Shown: positions 39,482 to 52,915, counted from the first letter of the stretch. The stretch is 64,000 bases of DNA from Deinococcus multiflagellatus (GCF_020166415.1 NZ_JAIQXV010000004.1:62001-126000); one strand, 5' to 3'. Numbers and translations are program-made. The notes: generated by a model not told the origin, from the sequence alone.

Positions 39482-40486
39482 TTACAGGCGGGCGAACACC
39501 TGGGTCCAGTAGCGGCCATACGTGGTGCCGGGGCGGTTGACATAGCTCAGGCCAATGCGGGTGAAGTCGCCCATGATGTTGCGGCAGTGCCCGGGGCTTT
39601 TCAGCCAGCCCTGCACCACCTCGGCCGGGGTCTGCTGCCCGGCGGCGATGTTCTCGGCGACCGAAAGGGGATTCATGCCCGCCGCCTGCACCCGGCGCAT
39701 GGGCGTGCTGCCGTCAAAGCCGCTGGTGTGGTCAAAGTAGCCGTACAGCGCCATCCCCGCCGACTGGGCCTGGGCGGCCACCGTCAGGGTGGGATCCAGC
39801 CGCAGGGGGGGCAGGGCGGCGGCGCCCGTGCGGTTGGTGGCGCAGTTGTAGCCCTGGGCACGGGCCTGATTGGTCAGGCGCAGCACCTCAGCGTCAAACG
39901 CGGCGCTGCCGGTCCAGGGGGCCACTGTAATGGTCAGGCGCTTTTCCACGGTGCGGCCGTCGCTGGTGGTGGCGCGCACCACCGCCGCGTGGGTGCCGTT
40001 TGGCACCCGGCTGGCCCCGGTGCCCACCTCGCGCCCGGCCAGCAGCAGGGTGGGGCGGGCGGGCGTGTACAGCACGCTGCCCTCGGCGCTCAGGCGCACC
40101 TCGCCGGGGGTGGGCTGCAGCACGGTCAGCGCGGGGCGCTCGGCGCCAGCACTGTTCACCGGCAACTGGGCCTCGGCGCGGCTGACCACGCGGCCCTGGG
40201 GGTCCAGCAGCTGCGCCTGCAGCGTGTAGGTGCCGGGGCGGTAGTACACGTTCTCGGCGCTTAGGCCGCTGGCCTGATTGCCATCCCCAAAGACCCACTG
40301 CACCACGTACCCGGCCGGGGCACTGGCTTCAAACGACACCCGCAGCGGCGCCTGGCGCTCCGGGCTGACCCGGTAGCCAATACGGAACTCCGGCGACGCC
40401 TGGGCCCCCCCAGGCCACACGGCGGCGCCCAGGCTCAGCAGGCCAACGGTCAAGACCAGATGAGGAATTCGCGTGGCTCGGCTCAC
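39482..40486 (-). CDS. Secreted CAP-domain protein with N-terminal PKD-like domain
   Basis: After a signal peptide (HLVLTVGLLSLGAAVWPGGAQA), residues of about 35-110 form a PKD-like domain (VQWVFGDGNQASGLSAENVYYRPGTYTLQAQLLD). Residues of about 200-334 form a CAP/SCP domain with VLRLTNQARAQGYNC, YFDHTSGFDGSTPMRRVQAAG, VAENIAAGQQTPAEVVQGWLKSPGHCRNIM and YGRYWTQVFARL, keeping the conserved His and Glu residues. It is secreted or surface-bound with unknown activity. GTG start; TACTCT 7 bases upstream suggests a leaderless mRNA. Confidence 0.82.
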   Translation of the reverse strand: MSRATRIPHLVLTVGLLSLGAAVWPGGAQASPEFRIGYRVSPERQAPLRVSFEASAPAGYVVQWVFGDGNQASGLSAENVYYRPGTYTLQAQLLDPQGRVVSRAEAQLPVNSAGAERPALTVLQPTPGEVRLSAEGSVLYTPARPTLLLAGREVGTGASRVPNGTHAAVVRATTSDGRTVEKRLTITVAPWTGSAAFDAEVLRLTNQARAQGYNCATNRTGAAALPPLRLDPTLTVAAQAQSAGMALYGYFDHTSGFDGSTPMRRVQAAGMNPLSVAENIAAGQQTPAEVVQGWLKSPGHCRNIMGDFTRIGLSYVNRPGTTYGRYWTQVFARL

Positions 40487-40549
40487 CCCAGAAGAGTAGA
40501 TCGTGGCTGGGGCGCGCGCTGTAAGCGACTTGGGATTATCAGTCGGCGG

Positions 40550-41818
40550 TCAGGTGGCGCGGCGCCGGGGCGGGGCAATGGGCCCGGCGCTGGGCGTGCC
40601 GAAGCTCAGGGTCATGATCAGGCCGCCGTCCGGCGCGTGGGTGATGTGGATGTCGCCGCCGTGCGCGCGGGCGTAGCGCCGCACCAGGGCCAGTCCCAGG
40701 CCCTGCCCGGGTTTCAGGCCCTGGGGCCCCCGCTCGTAGGGCACAAACACGCGGGCGCGCTGCTCGGCATTCATGCCAGGGCCGTGGTCGCGCACCTGAA
40801 GGCGGGGCCCCTGGGTGCCCGGGGAACCGGGCGGCTCCAGGGTGATCTCGACGGGCCCACCGGTGTACTTCAGGGCGTTTTCCACCAGATTTTCCAGCAT
40901 CTGGCGGGTGCGCGCCGGGTCCACGGCCCAGACCACGGGCTCTGCGGGGGCACGGACCTGCACCCGCGCCGAGGCGAACGGGGCGGCCAGTTCGCGCAGG
41001 TCCACCGGCTCGGGGCGCAGCACCACGTCCAGGTACAGGTCGTTCAGGCGGGTCAGGTCGGCGCGGCTGGCCAGCTGGGCGGCGCTGTCTTCAATCATGC
41101 CCAGCAGGCGCTGGCGCTGTTCGGGGGCCTGGGCGCCGCGCAGCAGGTCGCTGGCCAGCATCAGGGCCTGCAGGGGCCGGCGCAGTTCGTGGCTGGCGAG
41201 GCTCAGGGCTTCCTGCAGCCGGCGTTCGCGGGCCTCGGCGGCGCGGCGCTCGGCCCGCCACAGCAGCAGGGCGCGGGTGGTGAGCAGCATACTCACCACC
41301 CCGGAAAACAGCGCCGCCAGCACCAGCGCCCAGCGCAGGCTGGTCAGGGCCCGCACATAGCGCTCGCCCAGGGTCCGGCTGTACTCGGCAGCGGCGCTGC
41401 CCAGGGCCAGGCTTTCGGTCACGGCCTGGGCCGCGCCGGCGTCGGTGTCCTGGGCCAGGGCGCGGGCCACCCGGTCCAGCCGGGCCGGACCCAGGGCCTC
41501 GACCTCGCGCAGAAGCACGAACTGCCGGGGATTGCCCGCACTGGACAGCGCGATCTCGCGCAGCAGGCGGCGGCGCGCCGGGCTGACCGCCGGGTCCAGG
41601 CGCGCCACCCGGTACTGCAGCACGTCCTGCACCAGCCCCTGATAGACGTGTGGTGTCCAGCCGGTGCCGCCCCGGGTCAGGGCGTCATAGGCCGGGCGCG
41701 TGACCAGAATGAGCAGCACCACCGTCAAGAGGGCGGGCAGCAGCCCCAGCAGCAGTTCACGCCACAGGCGCTGGCGCCGGGCCTGCAGCCGCTCGCTGTG
41801 GTCTGGCCCCGCGGTCAT
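40550..41818 (-). CDS. Membrane sensor histidine kinase
   Basis: This 422-residue kinase has two transmembrane helices (about residues 20-42 and 160-185) around a roughly 120-residue extracytoplasmic domain. The cytoplasmic part has the phospho-acceptor LASHELRRPLQALML (His near residue 210), N-box LVENALKYT, DHGPGM and GQGLGLALVRR. No response regulator is adjacent. The ATG overlaps by 4 bases the stop of the molybdopterin-fold gene, so the kinase and that exported protein are co-translated and may form one sensor. Confidence 0.85.
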   Translation of the reverse strand: MTAGPDHSERLQARRQRLWRELLLGLLPALLTVVLLILVTRPAYDALTRGGTGWTPHVYQGLVQDVLQYRVARLDPAVSPARRRLLREIALSSAGNPRQFVLLREVEALGPARLDRVARALAQDTDAGAAQAVTESLALGSAAAEYSRTLGERYVRALTSLRWALVLAALFSGVVSMLLTTRALLLWRAERRAAEARERRLQEALSLASHELRRPLQALMLASDLLRGAQAPEQRQRLLGMIEDSAAQLASRADLTRLNDLYLDVVLRPEPVDLRELAAPFASARVQVRAPAEPVVWAVDPARTRQMLENLVENALKYTGGPVEITLEPPGSPGTQGPRLQVRDHGPGMNAEQRARVFVPYERGPQGLKPGQGLGLALVRRYARAHGGDIHITHAPDGGLIMTLSFGTPSAGPIAPPRRRAT

Positions 41819-42408
41819 GGCGCGGGGGCCAGCCGCTCGGCAAACCACACCCACGCGGCCGAGTACGACCCTGTGGAAAACCGGGCGGGCTGGGGGGGCA
41901 GCACCACGGTCAGCGGGCCTTTGTGCAAGGGCGAGATGGGCCGGCCGTCGGCGCGGTAGGCCAGCATGATGGGATGGTTCAGGTAATCGGCGGCGCGGAT
42001 GGTCGCCGCAAAGCCGTTGGTGGCCATCACCCGCAGGTCTCGCCCGCCGAAGCCGCCCCAGGCGGCCAGATCACGCAGCGCCGCGCCCTCGTAGGTGAAG
42101 GTCCGGCCCAGTTGCGGCTGTTCGGTGGCGTAGCGGACCACCGACAGGGCGCGCAACTGGCTGAGGGTCAGGGGCAGCGGCCCGCGCGCTGTCTCCAGGG
42201 TCAGAACGGTGGCCTCGCCGGGCCGGGGCTTGGGCATGGGCAGCGCGCCGCGCACGTAGGGGAAGGGCGCAGGCCCAGGGGCCGCGTGGCCCGCCGGGGA
42301 GCCCAGTGTCCCCAGCAACAGCGCCCCCAGCAGCAGGGCCGCCAGCAGCGCTGGGCGGGCGGCCAGGGGAAAAGCGGAGCGCACGCCGGGCAGTGTACCA
42401 GCGGTCAC
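41815..42408 (-). CDS. Exported molybdopterin-dependent oxidoreductase-like domain protein
   Basis: After a hydrophobic signal (RPALLAALLLGALLLGTLGSPAGHA) the protein has the sulfite-oxidase/MsrP-like pattern in miniature: LTLSQLRALSVVRYAT, GRTFTYEGAALRDLAAWGG, LRVMATNGFAATIRAADYLNHPIMLAYRADGRPIS and KGPLTVVLPPQ. The cofactor Cys is not visible, so it is likely a ligand-binding derivative. The start is uncertain: GTG 42408 is preferred, ATG 42489 is the longest option. It is coupled to the downstream kinase gene. Confidence 0.65.
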   Translation of the reverse strand: MTAGTLPGVRSAFPLAARPALLAALLLGALLLGTLGSPAGHAAPGPAPFPYVRGALPMPKPRPGEATVLTLETARGPLPLTLSQLRALSVVRYATEQPQLGRTFTYEGAALRDLAAWGGFGGRDLRVMATNGFAATIRAADYLNHPIMLAYRADGRPISPLHKGPLTVVLPPQPARFSTGSYSAAWVWFAERLAPAP

Positions 42409-42537
42409 CCGTCCCCCGCCTGCCCCCACGGGGCCCGCTGCCCCAGCCCACCCATGAGAACGGGATAAGCCCAGGGTCAGGGGACGCATCAGGACCCGGT
42501 CAGGCCCCCGTCAAGTGGGGGGCGCAGGGTGGGGGGC

Positions 42538-43443
42538 ATGAAAGCCACCCTGTTCCTGTCCTCGGCCCTGGCCCTGCTGGGAGGTGCCGCCTCCGCCGCC
42601 CCGCAGCTCAGCGCGCAGAGCATCATCGTGAACCCGGCGCCCACCACGCTGAGCGTGAAAGTCTGGACCGACCGCGACACCTCGGGCAGCGGCACCCCGA
42701 ACTACGCCCCCGGCGACAAGATCCGCCTGTTCACCCAGGTCAACCAGGACGCCTACGTGTACCTGTTCAACGTGGACCCCCAGGGGCAGGTGGACCTGAT
42801 TCTGCCCAACCGGTTTCAGGGCGGCGCCAACTTTCTGAAGGCCAACGCGGTCAAGGTGTTCCCGGCGCCCGGCGACCCCTTTACCTTCGATATTGCCGCG
42901 CCCTACGGCGTGAACAAGGTGCTGGCCCTGGCCAGCCGCACGCCGCTGAACCTGGACCAGATCGCCACCTTCAAGAGCCAGCAGAACTCCTTTGCCACCG
43001 TGAATGTCAGCGGGCAGCAGGGGCTGGCGCAGGCGCTGAGCATCGTGGTGAACCCCGTGCCCGCCAGCAACTGGGTGACCGATACGGCTGTTTATTCGGT
43101 GGTGAACCGCGCCCCGGTGGCGGCGCCGCTGCGCACCACCCCGGCCCCCGCCCAGCCGGTGGCCGCCGCGCCCGCTCCGGCCCCCCGCACCGCGCAGGCC
43201 CTCTCGGTGCCGGCGAGCCCCTGGAGCAACGTGCGCGAATGGCGCACCACCGTGGACACCCGCGATCTGAAGGGCCAGCACGACGTCTACGCCGCCAAGC
43301 TGAAGGCTGAGGGCTACACCCTGATCAAGACCAGCAGCAAGAACAGCGAGATCAAGAGCGAATTCCGCAAGGGCAGTGTCAAAGCTGAACTGACGGTGAA
43401 GCGCAAGGGAAACCGCGTCGAGATCAAGATCGAGCGCGAATAA
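42538..43443 (+). CDS. DUF4384-domain secreted protein
   Basis: This 301-residue protein has a signal peptide ([19 protein letters not shown]) and a DUF4384-like domain ([32 protein letters not shown]). An Ala/Pro linker (near residues 195-225) leads to a basic C-terminal domain ([26 protein letters not shown]). DUF4384 is often found in envelope proteins of Deinococcus. A poly-G tract acts as the ribosome-binding region before ATG 42538, and a strong terminator follows. Confidence 0.75.
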   Translation: MKATLFLSSALALLGGAASAAPQLSAQSIIVNPAPTTLSVKVWTDRDTSGSGTPNYAPGDKIRLFTQVNQDAYVYLFNVDPQGQVDLILPNRFQGGANFLKANAVKVFPAPGDPFTFDIAAPYGVNKVLALASRTPLNLDQIATFKSQQNSFATVNVSGQQGLAQALSIVVNPVPASNWVTDTAVYSVVNRAPVAAPLRTTPAPAQPVAAAPAPAPRTAQALSVPASPWSNVREWRTTVDTRDLKGQHDVYAAKLKAEGYTLIKTSSKNSEIKSEFRKGSVKAELTVKRKGNRVEIKIERE

Positions 43444-43469
43444 GCAAGCGATATTGACCAGCCTGTCTA

Positions 43470-43499
43470 GAGAGGACTGCCCGCCCGGGTGGTCCTCTC
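43470..43499 (+). terminator. Terminator after the DUF4384 gene
   Basis: GAGAGGAC/GTCCTCTC stem with a GC-rich loop followed by CTCTTGATT. Confidence 0.65.
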
Positions 43500-43603
43500 C
43501 TCTTGATTCCTGATCGGTTTCACCCGTTATGATCGCGGAGCACCACAATTCATGCACCCACTCCGCAGCCGTGCGGGGTGTTGCCGTGCTGGAGGTTTCA
43601 ACT

Positions 43604-45574
43604 GTGAAACGTTCTGCTGCCGGTCTGTGCGGGGTTCTGTCCTCCGCGCTTTTGCTTTCCGCCTGTTCCCAGGGGCCCACGCCTGCCCAGATTGGAACCG
43701 TTTCCAGCTCGGGGAACGTTCAGGCCCAGGCGATCAGCGGCACCAACATCGATGCGTGGCGGCAGCAGGTGATCTACCTTGTCATGCCGGACCGTTTCTT
43801 CAATGGAAATACTTCCAATGACACCCTGGGCGCCGCCAACTGCTTTGACCGTGCCAGCGCCACCAAGTTCCACGGCGGCGACCTTGCCGGCCTGCGCGCC
43901 AAATTGCCCTACATCCGCGATCTGGGGGCCAGCGCCGTGTGGACCACGCCCGTGTATAAGCAGGTGGGGCTGGTGAACGGCAACTCCTGCGGCTACCACG
44001 GCTACTGGCCGGACTACACGAACCCCGACGACACCGCGCTGGACCCCAAATTTGGCACCGGCGCCGAGCTGACCGGGCTGATCAATGACCTGAAGGCGGG
44101 CGGGCAGAAGTACATCATGGACATGGTGGTCAACCACGCTGGCTACGGCGCGCGCATCACCACGCAGCAGCCCGGCTGGTTCCACAGCAACTGCACGGGC
44201 GACGAGATCGTGTGCCCGCTCGCCGGCCTGCCGGACTTCCGCCAGGAAGACAGCACGGTGGCGACCTACCTCACCAACCTCTCCAAGAACTGGGCGGCCA
44301 CCTACGCGGTGGACGGCATTCGCATGGACACGGTCAAGCATGTGCCGAACAGCTACTGGCAGAACTCGTGGGTGCCCGGCGTGCTGGCCACGCGCCCGAA
44401 CACCTTCCTGCTGGGCGAGGCGTTCCTCTCCGGAAGCGCTTCGCAGCTCAAGCCTTTCCTGGACGCGGGCTTTGATTCCACCTTCAACTTCCCGCTGCGG
44501 CAGGCGATGGTGGACAGCGTGGGCAAGGGCGGCAGCCTGGACCGCGTGGCCGCCAGTGTGCAGGACACCCTGGGCACCCTGGGCCTGGACCGCACCCTGC
44601 TGCAGGTGAACCTGCTGGACAACCACGACGTGCCGCGCTTTGTGAACGAGCCCGGTGTGGGCGTGGCCGAAAGCGAGATTCGCGCGCGGTATCAGAACGC
44701 CCTGGGCCTGCTGATGACCCTGCCCGGGATTCCCCAGCTGTACTACGGCAACGAACTGGGCATGTACGGCGGCTCTGACCCCGACAATCGCCGCGACATG
44801 CCGAGCTGGGGCTGGACCGACAGCGGGCGCAATGTGGCCCAGGCCAATTTCCTGGCCGGCGGCGGCACCCCCAAGACCACCTACGACCTGACCAAGAAAC
44901 TGATCGGCATTCGCAAGGCCAATGCCGGCCTGTGGAAGGGCAGCTACGCCGAGCTGTGGCGGCCCAACGGCGGGCAGAACGTGTACGCCTTCTACCGGGG
45001 GAGCGGCACCAACCGTGTCATCGTGGTCCTAAATACCTCGGGCAGCAGCGCCAGCGTGAATCTGGACATTCAGGGCAACGCGGGCATCAGTGCCACCGAC
45101 AAGAGCGCCCTGAACAACGGCACCGTGTTCAACGACCTGCTGGCCGAAGGCGCGCCTGCCAGCGCCACCGTCACCAGCGGCCGTCTGCCGGTCACCCTGG
45201 GCGCGGGCAAAATGGCGATCTACCGCGCCGGGGCCTCGGGGAGCGGGGGCGGGGGCACGGCGGTGCCGGTCACCTTCCAGGTCACGGCGAGCACCTACTT
45301 CGGCCAGGATGTGTATCTGCTGGGCGACCGGGGCGAACTGGGCGCCTGGAACACCTCCAGCGCCCTGGCGATGACCCCCAGCGGCTGCAGCGGCAGCACC
45401 TGCACCTGGAAAACCACCGTCAGCCTGCCGCCCAGCGTGGCTCTGCAGTTCAAGTTCATCAAGAAGCCCGGCGACAGCGGCGCCAGCGTGACCTGGGAGG
45501 GCGGCAGCAACCGCACGTATACGGTACCGGCCTCGGGCACGGGCACGGTGAATGGGGGGGGCTGGCAGCCGTAA
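43604..45574 (+). CDS. Secreted alpha-amylase (GH13) with C-terminal starch-binding domain
   Basis: This 656-residue lipoprotein (GVLSSALLLSAC lipobox) has a GH13 catalytic barrel: MDMVVNHAG, the nucleophile in VDGIRMDTVKHV (near residue 240), the acid/base in TFLLGEAFL (near 270) and LLDNHDVPRF (near 341). Residues of about 552-656 form a CBM20-type starch-binding domain (PVTFQVTASTYFGQDVYLLGDRGELGAW). It would hydrolyse starch or maltodextrins outside the cell. A GTG start at 43604 has GGAGG nine bases upstream; the longer upstream frame lacks a plausible signal. Confidence 0.88.
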   Translation: MKRSAAGLCGVLSSALLLSACSQGPTPAQIGTVSSSGNVQAQAISGTNIDAWRQQVIYLVMPDRFFNGNTSNDTLGAANCFDRASATKFHGGDLAGLRAKLPYIRDLGASAVWTTPVYKQVGLVNGNSCGYHGYWPDYTNPDDTALDPKFGTGAELTGLINDLKAGGQKYIMDMVVNHAGYGARITTQQPGWFHSNCTGDEIVCPLAGLPDFRQEDSTVATYLTNLSKNWAATYAVDGIRMDTVKHVPNSYWQNSWVPGVLATRPNTFLLGEAFLSGSASQLKPFLDAGFDSTFNFPLRQAMVDSVGKGGSLDRVAASVQDTLGTLGLDRTLLQVNLLDNHDVPRFVNEPGVGVAESEIRARYQNALGLLMTLPGIPQLYYGNELGMYGGSDPDNRRDMPSWGWTDSGRNVAQANFLAGGGTPKTTYDLTKKLIGIRKANAGLWKGSYAELWRPNGGQNVYAFYRGSGTNRVIVVLNTSGSSASVNLDIQGNAGISATDKSALNNGTVFNDLLAEGAPASATVTSGRLPVTLGAGKMAIYRAGASGSGGGGTAVPVTFQVTASTYFGQDVYLLGDRGELGAWNTSSALAMTPSGCSGSTCTWKTTVSLPPSVALQFKFIKKPGDSGASVTWEGGSNRTYTVPASGTGTVNGGGWQP

Positions 45575-45985
45575 GAGGGGTGTGGGCCGTAGGATGTGGG
45601 GTGTGGGAAAAGATTGAAAAGTCACCCTCCAGCCGTCCGTTTTGATTCTTCCCTTCGAAGAGAGAGGCTGAAGAGAGCGGCCAGGAGGAGGGGCGGCAGC
45701 GCGTGGGCCTCCCCTCCCCCGTCCCCCCAGAACAAACGAGCGTTTGGTTCCTGTGCCTCCCGGCTGCTACGCTGGGAGGCATCCATCTTGCGGGGCGTCT
45801 GCCCGCAGCCCAAGCCTATGCCTGACCGCCTGCCCTGCCCTCTTCCTGGCACGCGCCGACTGCTCAACCAGCGCCGCGCGCCCTGACGGCGTTTCACGGG
45901 CAGGCTGTGCGCGGGGCCCGCCGCGTTCAGGCTGCCCTTTCCGCTGACCTGCTGCCGGTTCATTCCCACCCCCCAGGAGCCCTGC
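45575..45985 (+). promoter_or_regulatory. Long upstream region of the E1 operon with candidate operator and promoter
   Basis: Within this 411-base gap, CAAACGAGCGTTTG at 45733-45746 is a perfect palindrome. It overlaps the -35 box of a candidate promoter TTGGTT (45744-45749), 18-base spacer, TACGCT (45768-45773). The palindrome has the form CNAACGNNCGTTNG, which I recall as the PaaR (TetR-family) operator of Thermus. The remaining 200 bases hold a 22-codon ORF from ATG 45818 with no clear start signals. Confidence 0.5.
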
Positions 45986-48123
<2,138 letters not shown>

Positions 48124-48165
48124 GAGCGGGACGTGGGTTGTGGGTTGAACAGCCCACAGCCGCTC

Positions 48166-48202
48166 GGGCGAGCGACGCAGGGTCGGCTCGCCCTTTGTGT
48201 TG
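48166..48202 (+). terminator. Terminator after the E1 operon
   Basis: GGGCGAGC/GCTCGCCC 8-bp stem with a 12-base loop followed by TTTGTGTTG. Confidence 0.65.
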
Positions 48203-48322
48203 CGCCAGAAGGAGGCACTGTTGGCCCTCTGGGCTTGTCGGCGTCCTCCTTCCTCCATCAGTTCAGCACCGCAACCCAAGGCACTTTTCACGCTCAGGGC
48301 GGGATCATGAAGGGCGGGGACG

Positions 48323-49531
48323 ATGCAGAGGATGCGTCTGTCTGCCCTGCTGCTGACGGCTGGCCTGCTGGTGGGGGCAGCGGCGTTCGGGGTGGGCCGC
48401 CTGCAGGGCGACAAGGTTCTGCCGGACCCCCGGTCCCAGTCGGCGTTCCCCACGGCCCCAGCGCCGCCTTCCCCGGTGGCCCAACCCTCCGAGCCCCCCG
48501 CGCCTGATCCCATGCCCGAGCCGGCGCCCGCCCCGGTGCCCAGGCCCGCGCCCCCGGCTGCTCCACCGCTGCCCGCACGCGCCAGCATTCCTGGCATCCG
48601 GCATGAATACCAGCGGCTGAACAACTGCGGCCCGGTGACGGTGGGCATGGCGCTCAGCCGCTGGGGCAGCACGCGCACCCAGTACGACATCGCGCCGGTG
48701 CTGAAGCCGGGCAGGGCCGATGTGAACGTGTCGCCGGACGAACTGGCCGCCTACGCCCGCGCGCAGGGCATGACCGTGCATCTGGCCCGGGGCGGGGACC
48801 GCGCGCTGCTGCGCCGACTACTGGCGGCCGGGTTGCCGGTGATTGTGGAAGCGTGGTTTGTCACGCCGGATTCGGGGGGCATGGGCCATTACCGCCTGCT
48901 CACCGGCTACGACGACGCGCGTGGGCAGTTCAGCGCGCTGGACTCCTACCTGGGGCCGTTGAAGATGAACTACGCCAAGTTCGACGAGCTGTGGCGCTCG
49001 TTTGGCCGCACCTATCTGGTGGTCGTGCCGCCCGAAAAAGCGGCGGCCCTGCGTGAAGGGCTGGGCGCCCACGCCGACCCCCTGGCCGCCAAAACGGAAA
49101 CCCTGCGCGTGGCCCAGGCCGAGGCGGACCGCCGGGGCGACGCGGTGGCTTTTCTGAATCTGGGGCAGGCCAAGCTGGACCTGGGCGACGCCAGTGGCGC
49201 GGCGCGGGCCTTCGATCAGGCGCTGGCCGCCCGGCCGGACCGGGCCCTGGACCCCACCCGGCCGGGCTGGGTGCAGGGCAGCCCGCCCTGGCGCGCGCTG
49301 TGGTACTCGTTTGGCCCCTTTGAGGCGTACGTGCGCACCGGCCAGTACGACGAGGTGCTGCGCCTGACGGCCGCCGTGCTGCGCTCGGTGCCCACCCACG
49401 AGGAAGCCCACTACTGGCGGGGCCGCGCCCTGATGGGGCTGGGGCGCACGACCCAGGCCCAGGCCGCCTTCCGGGAGGCCCTGCGCCTGCGACCCGGTTA
49501 CGGGGCGGCCCGGCAGGCTCTGGGGATGTAA
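48323..49531 (+). CDS. C39-like peptidase domain protein with TPR tail
   Basis: This 402-residue protein has an N-terminal membrane anchor or signal (SALLLTAGLLVGAAAFGVG), a long Pro/Ala-rich spacer (about residues 35-90) and a papain-like C39_2 domain with Cys in LNNCGPVTVGMAL (near 101), His in GGMGHYRLLTGYDD (near 188) and Asp in FSALDSYLG. TPR helices (FLNLGQAKLDLGDASGAARAFDQAL onward) end the protein. It probably processes or binds a peptide outside the membrane. Start 48323 is preferred to 48332 for ribosome-binding spacing. Confidence 0.75.
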   Translation: MQRMRLSALLLTAGLLVGAAAFGVGRLQGDKVLPDPRSQSAFPTAPAPPSPVAQPSEPPAPDPMPEPAPAPVPRPAPPAAPPLPARASIPGIRHEYQRLNNCGPVTVGMALSRWGSTRTQYDIAPVLKPGRADVNVSPDELAAYARAQGMTVHLARGGDRALLRRLLAAGLPVIVEAWFVTPDSGGMGHYRLLTGYDDARGQFSALDSYLGPLKMNYAKFDELWRSFGRTYLVVVPPEKAAALREGLGAHADPLAAKTETLRVAQAEADRRGDAVAFLNLGQAKLDLGDASGAARAFDQALAARPDRALDPTRPGWVQGSPPWRALWYSFGPFEAYVRTGQYDEVLRLTAAVLRSVPTHEEAHYWRGRALMGLGRTTQAQAAFREALRLRPGYGAARQALGM

Positions 49532-49709
49532 GGCAATTGCCGAAACGGGCTGCCGCCGTGACGGCCTATGTTCGACTGGAGCGGCGCGCAGAGCAGGCGC
49601 AGCGGCGCCTCTGCCAGCGTTGAATCGGAAGGGCGCCCAGCGCGGGAAACATGCAGGGCAGAACGTGCGGCTTCAGCGTTGGGCGAGAGGCCGGAGCACC
49701 ACCACAGCA

Positions 49710-49741
49710 AAGCGCCCCACCGTTTGGCCGGTGGGGCGCTT
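49710..49741. terminator. Bidirectional terminator between the C39 gene and yidC
   Basis: AAGCGCCCCACCG pairs with CGGTGGGGCGCTT around a 6-base loop. T-rich DNA (TCTCTTC) follows on the plus strand. Confidence 0.75.
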
Positions 49742-49754
49742 CTCTTCACGCTCT

Positions 49755-51424
<1,670 letters not shown>

Positions 51425-51428
<4 letters not shown>

Positions 51429-51679
51429 GGGGTGTGGGGGGGCCTCTTGGGGAAATGGTCGGGCACCGGGTCAAACCCGCCCGGCACGAAGGGGTTACAG
51501 CGCAGGATGCGCCACGCCGCCAGCCAGCCGCCGCGCAGCGAGCCGTGGCGCTGCAGGGCCTGCGCGGCGTATTCCGAGCAGGTGGGGCTAAAGCGGCAGG
51601 TGGGCGCCGGCTTGCGCGGCGAGAGGCGGCGCTGGTAAAAGCGCACGCCCCGGACCAGCAGGTCGCGCAGACCGCTCAC
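51425..51679 (-). CDS. yidD: Membrane protein insertion efficiency factor YidD
   Basis: This 84-residue protein has the YidD signature [34 protein letters not shown] with its conserved cysteines, then [17 protein letters not shown]. It assists YidC-dependent insertion. It overlaps rnpA and yidC by 4 bases each, the standard gene order of this cluster. Confidence 0.93.
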
Positions 51680-52125
51680 CGGGGCTCACCGCCCGTCTGG
51701 GGGTCGGCCTGGGGGGACACAGAAGGCACGTCTGCCGGTACGCGGGCCGGCGCACCCGGGTTCCCCCCGCGCGCCCGCCGCCCCGGCGCTTTGCTCAGCG
51801 CCCGGTGCAGCGCGGCCTGCAACTGCTCAAACGGCGCGCGCAGCACCGCCGGGTTCGGCATCAGAATGGCGCGGCAGGCGGGCAGGCCGCCGGGCAGGGT
51901 GCGCAGCGCCTCGCGCACGCGGCGCCGGGCGCGGTTGCGGTCCACGGCGCGCTTCAGGGTCTTTTTGGACACCACGATGCCCACGATGGCGCGCGGCTGC
52001 CACGCTTCCCCGTGGCGGGGGCGGTACTCGGCCACGCGCAGGGTAAACAGCGGGTCGCGCACCACGGCGCCGTGGGCGCGCACCTTGCGAAATTCCCGGT
52101 CACCCCGAAGCGAATCCAGCGCCAC
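51676..52125 (-). CDS. rnpA: Ribonuclease P protein component
   Basis: This 149-residue protein binds the RNase P RNA and aids 5' maturation of tRNAs. The core [45 protein letters not shown] (the RNR motif) is intact. A Pro/Gly/Ala-rich C-terminal tail of about 35 residues extends beyond the usual length of about 115. Translation likely starts at GTG 52125, 76 bases after rpmH. Confidence 0.92.
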   Translation of the reverse strand: MALDSLRGDREFRKVRAHGAVVRDPLFTLRVAEYRPRHGEAWQPRAIVGIVVSKKTLKRAVDRNRARRRVREALRTLPGGLPACRAILMPNPAVLRAPFEQLQAALHRALSKAPGRRARGGNPGAPARVPADVPSVSPQADPQTGGEPR

Positions 52126-52201
52126 CGGACGGCGGGGCCGTGCCTGCGTGGCGCTGGGGGGGGTGGACTGGGAAATGGCGGGCGCTCCCGGTGAAGGGGG
52201 C

Positions 52202-52345
<144 letters not shown>

Positions 52346-52413
52346 GGTGCTTTCTCCTTCTGCTCGCGGAGTGGGCCACACTGCTCTTGCCGGCCCCGCG
52401 TCACGCGAGAAGC

Positions 52414-52448
52414 GCCTCCCTGGGGAGGCAAACTCTGGAAGTGTAGCA
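52414..52448 (-). promoter_or_regulatory. Candidate extended -10 promoter and leader hairpin of the rpmH operon
   Basis: On the minus strand TGCTACACT (52448-52440) is an extended -10 element; the -35 region is weak. The predicted leader of about 88 bases starts with a GCCTCCC/GGGAGGC hairpin (52429-52414). Confidence 0.45.
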
Positions 52449-52522
52449 CGCTCTGGCAAGGGCCGAAAAGGGGCGCGCATGTGCGGCAGCGCCCGCACCG
52501 GGCAGCCTCTAGCCTGGGGGAC

Positions 52523-52915
52523 ATGCCGAGTTCCCCACCCTGGAACGCGCTGCTGGCCGGCGGCGTGCTGCTGACGGCGGCCCTGAGCCTGGGTCCGGTG
52601 ATCTGGCCCCGCGCGCAGGCCCCGCAGGTCACGCGCGTGGCGCTGCCCGCCCCAGCAGCCACCGCGCCCAGCCGTGAGGCCCCCACCTCCCCGGCCACCT
52701 ACCCAGCCACCGCCAGCGTGCAGCCCCTGATTTCGGGGCGCCTGAACCTGAACACCGCCACCACCGAGCAGCTCGAAGCCCTGCCGAAGGTAGGCCCCGC
52801 CCTGGCCGCGCGCATCGTGGCCGGACGGCCCTACCGCACGCTGGCGGATCTGGACCGGGTGAAGGGGATTGGTCCCTCGGCGCTGAAGACCCTCCAAGGG
52901 CTGGTGACCTTCTGA
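52523..52915 (+). CDS. comEA: Competence protein ComEA (DNA receptor)
   Basis: This 130-residue protein has one N-terminal membrane anchor ([19 protein letters not shown]), a Pro/Ala/Thr linker and a C-terminal helix-hairpin-helix DNA-binding domain ([31 protein letters not shown] then [16 protein letters not shown]). It binds incoming DNA during natural transformation. TAGCCT ends 7 bases before the ATG, suggesting leaderless expression. comEC follows. Confidence 0.88.
   Translation: MPSSPPWNALLAGGVLLTAALSLGPVIWPRAQAPQVTRVALPAPAATAPSREAPTSPATYPATASVQPLISGRLNLNTATTEQLEALPKVGPALAARIVAGRPYRTLADLDRVKGIGPSALKTLQGLVTF

Noticed and set aside
45818..45886. 22-codon ORF upstream of the E1 operon as a third leader peptide
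   Set aside because: Several Leu and Pro codons are present, but it has no -10 box at the leaderless distance, no ribosome-binding site and no attenuator-like hairpin, so cognate-codon logic is not supported.
52346..52522. Chromosomal replication origin between rpmH and comEA
   Set aside because: No DnaA-box-like TTATCCACA sequences, no AT-rich unwinding region and no dnaA gene are present.
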